Below are positions 1 through 4,422 of a DNA stretch of 6,484 bases, one piece after another. The notes below the pieces were generated by a model that worked only from the letters and a program-made list of their open reading frames with translations, was not told the origin of the DNA and did no database searches. Position 1 is the stretch's first letter, and each line of letters starts with the position of its first letter. Source of the DNA: Chloroflexota bacterium (GTDB lineage Bacteria; Chloroflexota; Dehalococcoidia; Lucifugimonadales; Australimonadaceae); contig JAQBVZ010000041.1 in NCBI GenBank assembly GCA_027625205.1, positions 1 through 6,484 on the forward strand, in the 5' to 3' direction. A program made the translations under genes and the position numbers.

Positions 1-14
1 CCTCTTTGCTTATG

Positions 15-27
15 CCGTTAATAACGG
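15..27. repeat. 13-bp perfect palindrome downstream of the HesB-type gene
   Basis: CCGTTA and TAACGG flank a single central A, giving a perfect inverted repeat eight bases past the stop codon of the minus-strand Fe-S carrier gene. The centre is too tight for a good RNA hairpin and no T-run follows in either direction, so it is a poor terminator. It could be a protein-binding site for a neighbour outside the window, or chance. Confidence 0.3.
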
Positions 28-34
28 AATGGAG

Positions 35-373
35 TTAGTGGCCGCACCCGCAGCCGCTGCCACCACAGGCGCAACCACCGGCGGAGGACTGGACGTTGGG
101 GTTGTTGATGACGAATCCGCTCCGCATGAGACCTTCCATGTAGTCAATTTCAGCGCCTTCAAGAAGGGGAACGCTGCTATTGTCCACCAACACTCGGACA
201 CCGTTCTCATGCATGACAATGTCGTCGTCTTGAGCTTCATTCTCCAGGGTCAGCATGTATTGAGCACCGCTCCCGTTGGGTACTACAATGACCCGAAGCG
301 CTGCCTCTGGCTGGCCTTCTTCCATCAAAATCTCTTTGAGCTTATCTGCCGCAGTAGTCGTTACTGTAATCAT
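35..373 (-). CDS. A-type iron-sulfur cluster carrier (HesB/IscA/ErpA family), divergent Cys pattern
   Basis: Predicted 112-residue cytosolic protein of the HesB/IscA/ErpA fold, a family that accepts Fe-S clusters from a scaffold and passes them to apo-enzymes. Family signs are the N-terminal MITVTTTAADKLKEIL helix, the LRV strand, the EGAEIDY block (about 72-78) and the GFVINNPN block (86-93) before the Cys tail. The start at 373 is chosen because AGGAG (384-388 on the plus strand, read in reverse) lies 10 bases upstream; an upstream-extended reading to 436 has no such support. Oddities: the first ligand Cys of the usual GCSGFQY motif is missing (here NGSGAQY, Gly34 in its place). The C-terminus, normally CGCG followed by a short tail, is expanded to a Gly/Cys-rich tail with Cys101, 103, 108, 110 and a final His112. 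Cluster binding may therefore rely on the tail. Family assignment is secure; an exact carrier role is inferred. Confidence 0.85.
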   Translation of the reverse strand: MITVTTTAADKLKEILMEEGQPEAALRVIVVPNGSGAQYMLTLENEAQDDDIVMHENGVRVLVDNSSVPLLEGAEIDYMEGLMRSGFVINNPNVQSSAGGCACGGSGCGCGH

Positions 374-383
374 TAGACCCCAA

Positions 384-388
384 CTCCT
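384..388 (-). promoter_or_regulatory. Ribosome binding site of the HesB-type gene
   Basis: AGGAG on the minus strand, 10 bases before the ATG at 373. It decides the start in favour of MITV rather than the longer in-frame extension. Confidence 0.6.
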
Positions 389-426
389 CTCAGCCGAACA
401 CAATTTGAATAGGGCTACGTACTTGC

Positions 427-455
427 ACGGTACCATAGGGATATAGGCCAGTCAA
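427..455 (-). promoter_or_regulatory. Candidate promoter of the HesB-type gene
   Basis: On the minus strand TTGACT (455-450) is followed after 17 bases by TACCGT (432-427). The -35 is good, the -10 matches the consensus at only three positions. It would give a 5' leader of about 45 bases. No other candidate in the 261-base divergent gap is better for this direction. Confidence 0.35.
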
Positions 456-550
456 GCTGAAATACGGACTCAACGCGTAAGAGAAATAGACAGGGTTAAT
501 GGCAGACATAGCTGCTATTTCGGCCAGAGTATACGGATAACGGCAATCTG

Positions 551-580
551 TTGACGATTGTTGCGCTCCACTCATATAAT
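551..580 (+). promoter_or_regulatory. Sigma-70-type promoter of the Lrp/AsnC gene
   Basis: TTGACG (551-556), an 18-base spacer and a perfect TATAAT (575-580). The predicted transcript starts near 587, leaving about 48 bases of leader before the ATG at 635. It is one of the two strongest -10 matches in the window. Confidence 0.6.
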
Positions 581-608
581 CGTAACGACTAATCGCCAGC
601 TCCTACAA

Positions 609-627
609 ATATACTTAGGTCGTATAT
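609..627. promoter_or_regulatory. Inverted repeat just upstream of the Lrp/AsnC gene, possible autoregulatory operator
   Basis: ATATAC (609-614) and GTATAT (622-627) form a perfect 6-bp inverted repeat around TTAGGTC, ending seven bases before the start codon of a DNA-binding regulator. Lrp/AsnC proteins usually bind AT-rich imperfect palindromes of about 15 bp and commonly repress their own genes. Placement and composition fit; the binding itself is inferred. Confidence 0.4.
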
Positions 628-634
628 CTAAACA

Positions 635-1084
635 ATGGATGAACTAGACCGACAACTTATTGAACTCCTGCAAGCGAATGGCCGTTCCTCGAACATTGAG
701 CTTGCAAGCCAGGTCGGTGTCAGTGAAGGCACTGTCCGGCGCCGGTTCCGGAATCTGATTAAGGACAAGGTCATCAGGGTTGTCGCCATTCCTGACCCCA
801 CAAAGATGGGATTTGGCACCACGGCCTTGGTTGGTCTCCAGATTGACCCCGCAGAGGTGGACAACGTTGCGGAGAAACTGACAAAGCTGACAGAAGTGCA
901 GTACGTGGCCGTGACCACCGGTGCATATGACATATTCGTCTGGATTGCACTACCATCACCTGCGGAATTGGCGGCGTTCCTGCGCAATACCGTTGGCGCC
1001 ATCACCGGCGTCCGCCGCACTGAGACGTTTATGAACCTGGCCATCAAAAAGAACGCTTACGGACCAGGAACCTGGAACGCCTAG
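635..1084 (+). CDS. Lrp/AsnC-family transcriptional regulator
   Basis: A 149-residue protein with the two canonical domains. Residues 1 to about 50 form the winged helix-turn-helix (MDELDRQLIELLQANGR, then VGVSEGTVRRRFRNLIKDKVI as recognition helix and wing). Residues about 63-140 form the RAM ligand-binding/oligomerisation domain, with the typical GAYDIFVWI strand. Length is standard. The start is fixed: an in-frame TAA lies at 629-631, and the protein begins where family members begin. No good Shine-Dalgarno is visible. It probably senses an amino acid or related small molecule and acts as dimers or octamers; the effector cannot be read from sequence. It has its own promoter (551-580) and a palindrome over its start region. 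The ferredoxin gene follows in the same direction 105 bases later. Sirohaem decarboxylases (AhbA/AhbB, NirD-like) share this fold, but the HTH and GxYD features here favour a true regulator. Confidence 0.9.
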   Translation: MDELDRQLIELLQANGRSSNIELASQVGVSEGTVRRRFRNLIKDKVIRVVAIPDPTKMGFGTTALVGLQIDPAEVDNVAEKLTKLTEVQYVAVTTGAYDIFVWIALPSPAELAAFLRNTVGAITGVRRTETFMNLAIKKNAYGPGTWNA

Positions 1085-1094
1085 CCCATAGCCT

Positions 1095-1122
1095 TTTGCA
1101 CAACGTCGCCGTTTGGTACACT
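1095..1122 (+). promoter_or_regulatory. Candidate promoter of the ferredoxin gene
   Basis: TTTGCA (1095-1100), a 16-base spacer and TACACT (1117-1122), in the 105-base gap after the regulator gene. Both boxes are imperfect. The adjacent CTACGGT at 1121-1127 recurs exactly at 2360-2366 in the promoter region of the sirohaem reductase. No terminator is visible between the regulator and the ferredoxin, so read-through is also possible. Confidence 0.3.
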
Positions 1123-1175
1123 ACGGTGGCAGTCGCTGGTTAACCCCGTTGGACGGCTGATTAACAGAAGTTAAG

Positions 1176-1186
1176 AGGAGCGGAGG
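1176..1186 (+). promoter_or_regulatory. Tandem ribosome binding sites of the ferredoxin gene
   Basis: AGGAG (1176-1180, nine bases before the ATG) and GGAGG (1182-1186, three bases before it) lie side by side. The first has the better spacing. The strong site suggests a highly translated protein. Confidence 0.6.
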
Positions 1187-1189
1187 CCC

Positions 1190-1435
1190 ATGACCTACAT
1201 CATCGCAGAGCCTTGTGTTGACCTGAAAGACGCTTCATGTGTTGACGTTTGCCCCGTGGACTGTATCTATGAGGGCGAGACTATGTTCTATATCAACCCT
1301 GAAGAATGTATTGACTGCGCCGCTTGCGAGCCTGTTTGCCCCGTGGCCGCCATCTTTGCTGAGGACAACGTCCCGGAAGAGTGGAAGAACTTCATTCCGC
1401 TGAACTATAACTTTGACTATACCGCTCCTAGATGA
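1190..1435 (+). CDS. fdxA: Seven-iron ferredoxin ([3Fe-4S][4Fe-4S])
   Basis: An 81-residue soluble acidic electron carrier. The cysteine pattern matches the 7Fe ferredoxins residue by residue, shifted by one from Azotobacter FdI. Cys9, Cys17 and Cys50 would bind the [3Fe-4S] cluster, and Cys21, Cys40, Cys43 and Cys46 the [4Fe-4S] cluster, with Cys25 free. The widened first motif (Cys9-x7-Cys17-x3-Cys21-Pro) separates it from 2[4Fe-4S] clostridial ferredoxins, which have CxxCxxC. The tail after Cys50 (EEWKNFIPLNYNFDY) is the usual short extension that packs against the cluster domain. The start is set by AGGAG nine bases upstream. A plausible partner is the ferredoxin-type sirohaem reductase about 1 kb away, but that is inference from proximity. 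The gene ends before a hairpin shared with the convergent haem-protein gene. The symbol is used as for similar 7Fe ferredoxins. Confidence 0.93.
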   Translation: MTYIIAEPCVDLKDASCVDVCPVDCIYEGETMFYINPEECIDCAACEPVCPVAAIFAEDNVPEEWKNFIPLNYNFDYTAPR

Positions 1436-1464
1436 CGGCACTGATTGAATGTTAGTTATGTAAG

Positions 1465-1500
1465 AGAGAGGGTGGGGATTTCCCAACCCCCTCTCTTTGT
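1465..1500. terminator. Hairpin between convergent ferredoxin and haem-protein genes
   Basis: AGAGAGGG (1465-1472) pairs perfectly with CCCTCTCT (1489-1496), with a short inner GGG/CCC possibility, followed on the plus strand by TTGT and an AT-rich stretch. The T-run is short, so it is a modest intrinsic terminator. It lies 29 bases after the ferredoxin stop and 41 bases past the stop of the opposing gene, so it may serve both. Confidence 0.6.
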
Positions 1501-1541
1501 CATTATTTCTTCGTTATTCCATGCGGTTAACGGAAACGTTG

Positions 1542-2237
1542 TTAGCCCCCCAGGCTGTCCAGCACCTGTTCCGCAGGCCCCAACAGGCATGTGAAGATGG
1601 GGACGTCCCGCTCTGTGTAAGGGCGCTGCTCTGCAGACCTGAGCTCCATAACCAGGTCGAGGAACTCCGCTGGGTTGCTGGCCTCAAACCCCAGTACAAA
1701 CTCTTGGTCATCCAGCCCAAATGAGTACGAGGTGTGAATCTTCACCCCTGGGTACTTGTGGCCCACCTTGAAGTGCTCATTCATCATGCGTTGTCGCTCA
1801 TCAAAGGAGAGCTGGTACCAGTCATGGGTCTTCACAAAGGGGTAGACAAAGAAGTAAGGCTTGTCCATGGGCCGGATGTGCGTCCGGCTCTCTGAGCCTT
1901 CGTGTTCGTGGTCGTCGAGGTACGTAGAGCGCTTGGTCATGGCCAGGTAGGAATGGGGGGTGTCCAGGTAAGCGCCGAGTTGGGTCCGCGCCAGTTGGGA
2001 CGCCAGGTCTTGGATGGCCTCCAGGGTGGAGCCCACGCACCAGAGCAATATGTCGGTGTCACCACGCATGCCCATGGTGCTATAAGTGCGAATGATGAGT
2101 TGCGACTCAAATTCCGCCAGGACGCTGGCAAATTCACGCTTGCCTGCGGCACGGATGTCTTCAGAGAGCCTTCGCCATTTGGGGTCAACCTTATAGAAGG
2201 TGTACTTTACGTATTGCTGTGGGGTGGTGGTGGTCAT
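1542..2237 (-). CDS. Chlorite-dismutase-family haem protein (HemQ/ChdC-like)
   Basis: A 231-residue cytosolic protein of the chlorite dismutase superfamily. Visible family landmarks are the N-terminal YVKYTFYKVDP strand, YPFVKTHDWYQLS (132-144), the presumed proximal haem ligand His155 in MMNEHFKVG, GLDDQEFVLGFE (174-185), and ELRSAEQRPY..D.PIFT near the end. The family contains true chlorite dismutases, coproheme decarboxylases of the coproporphyrin haem route, and uncharacterised relatives. The stretch between His155 and Asp177 contains no Arg, so the distal Arg that true chlorite dismutases need is absent; chlorite detoxification is unlikely. The actinobacterial-like YPFVK...WY pattern suggests haem synthesis, but this is inference. 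The ATG at 2237 is preferred because GGAG (2247-2244) sits six bases upstream; an extension to a TTG at 2264 lacks support. The gene is divergent from the sirohaem reductase and convergent with the ferredoxin. Confidence 0.88.
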   Translation of the reverse strand: MTTTTPQQYVKYTFYKVDPKWRRLSEDIRAAGKREFASVLAEFESQLIIRTYSTMGMRGDTDILLWCVGSTLEAIQDLASQLARTQLGAYLDTPHSYLAMTKRSTYLDDHEHEGSESRTHIRPMDKPYFFVYPFVKTHDWYQLSFDERQRMMNEHFKVGHKYPGVKIHTSYSFGLDDQEFVLGFEASNPAEFLDLVMELRSAEQRPYTERDVPIFTCLLGPAEQVLDSLGG

Positions 2238-2243
2238 CCGCTG

Positions 2244-2285
2244 CTCCGGTAGTGATGAATGCAAATGAGGAGTACTTCTATTATA
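2244..2285 (-). promoter_or_regulatory. Promoter -10 element and RBS of the chlorite-dismutase-family gene
   Basis: On the minus strand a perfect TATAAT lies at 2285-2280, predicting a start near 2273 and a leader of about 36 bases. GGAG follows at 2247-2244, six bases before the ATG. The -35 is weak: TGATTG (2308-2303) at 17 bases is the best fit at normal spacing. The element is back-to-back with the reductase promoter beginning at 2337. Confidence 0.45.
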
Positions 2286-2336
2286 CGGGCTTGGCTAGCC
2301 TTCAATCATGGCCCGGTACATTCCTGACCAAGTTGA

Positions 2337-2366
2337 TTGACAATAGATTTGGGTGGGTGCTACGGT
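2337..2366 (+). promoter_or_regulatory. Candidate promoter of the reductase leader transcript
   Basis: A consensus TTGACA (2337-2342) is followed after 18 bases by TACGGT (2361-2366), preceded by an extended -10 TG at 2358-2359. The -10 box itself matches only at three positions. The predicted start is about 2372-2376, so transcription would begin at or within a few bases of the leader-peptide ATG (2376). Confidence 0.45.
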
Positions 2367-2375
2367 TGTCACACT

Positions 2376-2417
2376 ATGGATGCTATTCTTACTACCTGCG
2401 CTTGTACCTGTACCTGA
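2376..2417 (+). CDS. Cys-rich leader peptide of an attenuator (13 aa)
   Basis: A 13-codon frame, ATG to TGA, encoding MDAILTTCACTCT. Three Cys codons (2397-2399, 2403-2405, 2409-2411) fall within the last six sense codons, directly ahead of mutually exclusive RNA pairings and an intrinsic terminator that precede a sirohaem reductase gene. Classical leader peptides are rich in the amino acid whose pathway they control, at their 3' end, as here. Cys-rich short leader ORFs controlling sulfur-assimilation genes are known in mycobacteria. There is no Shine-Dalgarno near the ATG, and the ATG lies almost at the predicted transcript start, so leaderless translation is likely. The peptide probably has no function of its own; ribosome position over the Cys codons is the signal. 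The arrangement is seen in the sequence; translation and cysteine response are inferred. Confidence 0.72.
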   Translation: MDAILTTCACTCT

Positions 2418-2464
2418 CAAAAGGGGTAGGTTCTGCTGGCGTCCAAAACGTTGCGCCCCTTCTG
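2406..2464 (+). promoter_or_regulatory. Mutually exclusive protector and antiterminator pairings of the attenuator
   Basis: Segment 2 (AAGGGGTAGGT, 2421-2431) begins four bases after the leader stop codon. It can pair back with segment 1 over the last Cys codons: ACCT 2406-2409 with AGGT 2428-2431, and ACC 2412-2414 with GGT 2425-2427. Or it can pair forward with segment 3: AAGGGG 2421-2426 with CCCCTT 2456-2461, plus a small inner helix GGCGT 2438-2442 with ACGTT 2448-2452. The forward pairing removes the 5' arm of the terminator. A ribosome finishing at the stop codon would cover segment 2 and allow termination; one stalled at the early Cys codons would leave it free. Pairings were found by eye, with no energy calculation. 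Confidence 0.6.
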
Positions 2465-2492
2465 AAATTCACAGAGGGGCGCAGTTTTATTT
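2452..2492 (+). terminator. Attenuator terminator before the sirohaem reductase
   Basis: TGCGCCCCT (2452-2460) pairs perfectly with AGGGGCGCA (2475-2483). The stem extends by CTG/CAG (2462-2464 with 2472-2474) past a bulged T, with loop AAATTCA, and is followed by GTTTTATTT (2484-2492). This is a strong intrinsic terminator. It lies 31 bases before the reductase GTG and downstream of the only plus-strand promoter candidate. No full-size gene ends just upstream in this direction, so it must act on the reductase leader transcript. Confidence 0.82.
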
Positions 2493-2513
2493 ACAGACAA
2501 GTTAGGCAATTCT

Positions 2514-2518
2514 GGAGG
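2514..2518 (+). promoter_or_regulatory. Ribosome binding site of the sirohaem reductase
   Basis: GGAGG, five bases before the GTG at 2524. It supports a GTG start, which gives a protein beginning MAKVDGVG. Confidence 0.65.
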
Positions 2519-2523
2519 GTACC

Positions 2524-4314
2524 GTGGCTAAAGTTGACGGCGTAGGGACCTTTAACAACACCGTAGGTGTTATTCCGTATTTGGCGTTGGAGCCGGACGA
2601 GTTTGAGGCTGAGGTTGCGAGATACCGCGCGGGAGGTATAGAGGAGACCACGTTCACTCCATGGCGTTTACGCCGGGGCGTGTATGGTCAACGGCAGCCT
2701 GACGCTCAGATGATGCGCATCAAGTTGCCGGGCGGCCTTGCAAATGCGGCCCAATTGGAGGCGCTGGCCCAGGTGACTGATGCTTACGTCCCCCTCAACA
2801 AGGGCCATATCACCACACGGGAGAATATCCAGTTCCACCACGTGAAGCTGGAAGACGCAGGCCAGGTGATGCGGGTGCTGGGTGAGGTGGGTCTTTCCAC
2901 CCGTGAAGCGTGCGGCAATACAGTGCGGAATGTGATTGCAGACCCTCTGATTGGTGTGGACCCTCAGCAGGCCTTTGACATCACTCCCTACCTGGTGGCC
3001 TATGTTCGTAAGTTTGTGCGGCACCCCGTGCCTCAGAACATGCCCCGAAAGATAAAGACGGCTTTCTCCTCAGGTGACCATGATCCCGCGCTGGCGGGTA
3101 TGCATGACCTGGGGTTCATTGCAAAGGTGCAGGACGTGGACGGCACGCCCCGTAAGGGCTTCAAGATGGTGGTGGGCGGCGGCACCTCCATTCAGGCCAA
3201 GGTGGCGGCGACGCTGTACGAATTTGTTCCTGTGGAAGAATATCTGCGGGTGTCAGAAGCGGTCCTGCGCGTGTTCAACCAGGCGGATGAGCTACGCCAG
3301 AACAAGATGATGGCGCGCATTAAGGTGCTTGTCCACCGCTATGGCATTGAGAAGGTGCGGGAGTGGGTGGAGGAGGAGCTAGCCAAGCCCTGGGCGCAAG
3401 AGGGTGACTATGACCCTGAGCCCCTGATGGCGTATGCGCAGGAGACTCCCCCCGCGTTGCCGGGCAACGGCAGCACCGGCGGTGACAACAACAAGGAATT
3501 CCAGATATGGAAGCGGACCAACGTTATGGAACAGGCCCAGAAAGGGTACTTTGCGGCCTACGCCAAGGTGTCGCAAGGTGACCTGACCGGGGAGCAGTTC
3601 AGGGGAATCGCCAAGGCAGCCGCTCAGTACGGTTCTGGCAGCGTGGGGTTCAGCGCGGAGCAAAACTTGGCCTTCCGCTGGGTGCCTGAGGCTTCGCTGT
3701 TTGGGCTATGGCAGGAACTGGAGACCATTGGCCTGAGTGATGGTGGGGTCTACTCCATAACGGACGTGACCTCCTGCCCCGGCACTGACAGTTGCAAGCT
3801 GGGCATTACCTCGTCCATGGGGCTTAACCGGGCCGTTATCGATGGCCTAAACGCATCGCCAGAGCTGCTGGATGACCCGCTGGTGAACAAGCTGCACGTC
3901 AAGATGTCTGGCTGCCCCAACGGCTGTGGCCGTCACCACCTGGCCAACATTGGCTTCCATGGCGCATCCATCAAAGGCCCGGAGGGCCAGCAGGTGCCTG
4001 CATATGAAATGTTCATTGGCGGTGGCTTTGAGAACGGCCAGCTGGAGTACGGTGAACGGCTGAAGGCCAAGGTTGCCGCCAAGCTGGTGCCGCAAGCGGT
4101 GAGCCGCGTGTTGCACTACTACCAGGAGCAACGGAACGACGGTGAGGAGTTCAACGACTTTGTCCACCGCGCTGACTCCGGCGCCTTTGAGGCGTTGCTG
4201 GCAGAGTTCAGAGACGTTGGGCCACTCAACAAGGAAAACCTGCCCATGTACATGGACTGGGGCAAGACCATTCTCTACAAGCTGGAGCGCGGCGAGGGTG
4301 AATGCGCGATATAA
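2524..4314 (+). CDS. Sirohaem/[4Fe-4S] nitrite/sulfite reductase, probably ferredoxin-dependent assimilatory sulfite reductase
   Basis: A 596-residue soluble enzyme, a normal length for the one-piece NirA/Sir family, which reduces sulfite to sulfide or nitrite to ammonia with six electrons. The two-fold layout is complete. The first half carries GVYGQRQ (52-58), TTRENIQFHH (97-106; Arg99 is a likely sirohaem/anion contact) and EACGNTVRN (128-136). A Gly/Asn-rich linker lies around 313-325. The second half carries the cluster ligands Cys418 and Cys424 (SCPGTDSCKLGI) and Cys464 and Cys468 (SGCPNGCGRHH), of which the last Cys also bridges to sirohaem. No flavin or NADPH domain is present, so electrons probably come from ferredoxin, perhaps the 7Fe ferredoxin nearby. 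Motifs alone do not separate sulfite from nitrite. The Cys-codon attenuator upstream argues for sulfite reduction in cysteine synthesis. The GTG start has GGAGG five bases upstream. A pirin gene follows in the same direction. Confidence 0.92.
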   Translation: MAKVDGVGTFNNTVGVIPYLALEPDEFEAEVARYRAGGIEETTFTPWRLRRGVYGQRQPDAQMMRIKLPGGLANAAQLEALAQVTDAYVPLNKGHITTRENIQFHHVKLEDAGQVMRVLGEVGLSTREACGNTVRNVIADPLIGVDPQQAFDITPYLVAYVRKFVRHPVPQNMPRKIKTAFSSGDHDPALAGMHDLGFIAKVQDVDGTPRKGFKMVVGGGTSIQAKVAATLYEFVPVEEYLRVSEAVLRVFNQADELRQNKMMARIKVLVHRYGIEKVREWVEEELAKPWAQEGDYDPEPLMAYAQETPPALPGNGSTGGDNNKEFQIWKRTNVMEQAQKGYFAAYAKVSQGDLTGEQFRGIAKAAAQYGSGSVGFSAEQNLAFRWVPEASLFGLWQELETIGLSDGGVYSITDVTSCPGTDSCKLGITSSMGLNRAVIDGLNASPELLDDPLVNKLHVKMSGCPNGCGRHHLANIGFHGASIKGPEGQQVPAYEMFIGGGFENGQLEYGERLKAKVAAKLVPQAVSRVLHYYQEQRNDGEEFNDFVHRADSGAFEALLAEFRDVGPLNKENLPMYMDWGKTILYKLERGEGECAI

Positions 4315-4356
4315 CGTAGCCGCAGGCACCCTTAGCAGAAGTCCCCGCATCTATTT

Positions 4357-4403
4357 AACTACAGGCATGCGCTGACCCTCTGGGGTCAAGCATGTCTGTA
4401 GTT
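4357..4403. promoter_or_regulatory. Long imperfect hairpin between the reductase and pirin genes
   Basis: AACTACAG (4357-4364) pairs with CTGTAGTT (4396-4403), then one G-U, CATGC with GCATG, a 2x1 internal loop, and TGACCC (4373-4378) with GGGTCA (4383-4388) around the tetraloop TCTG. About 20 pairs form over 47 bases. There is no T-run after it, so it is not an ordinary intrinsic terminator. It ends nine bases before the pirin RBS, which suggests an RNA-processing or stability element, or a DNA-binding palindrome. Confidence 0.6.
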
Positions 4404-4412
4404 GCCTTACTT

Positions 4413-4417
4413 AGGAG
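4413..4417 (+). promoter_or_regulatory. Ribosome binding site of the pirin gene
   Basis: AGGAG, five bases before the ATG at 4423. It selects this ATG over an in-frame TTG at 4402 that lies inside the hairpin. Confidence 0.65.
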
Positions 4418-4422
4418 AGACC

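Noticed and set aside
508..518. ATAGC-T-GCTAT palindrome in the divergent gap
   Set aside because: Only 11 bp in AT-rich intergenic DNA, not positioned over either predicted promoter; too weak to call.
635..1084. Sirohaem decarboxylase (AhbA/AhbB or NirD-like) instead of a regulator
   Set aside because: The fold is shared, and a sirohaem enzyme is nearby, but the recognition helix and RAM-domain motifs are those of ordinary Lrp/AsnC regulators, and the family's decarboxylase pairs are not present.
1126..1143. Short GTG frame (MAVAG) before the ferredoxin, considered as another leader peptide
   Set aside because: Five codons, no repeated amino acid, no terminator or alternative pairing after it.
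1542..2237. True chlorite dismutase annotation
   Set aside because: No Arg between the presumed proximal His155 and Asp177, where the essential distal Arg should be.
2219..2545. Plus-strand 108-codon open frame across the gap before the reductase
   Set aside because: It starts inside the opposing haem-protein gene, runs through the promoter and terminator hairpin, overlaps the reductase start, and gives a protein with no family features. The Cys-rich 13-codon frame is in a different phase and explains the region better.
3847..4350. Minus-strand 167-codon open frame under the reductase
   Set aside because: It is the antisense shadow of the conserved sirohaem-binding half of the reductase; no family features and no RBS.
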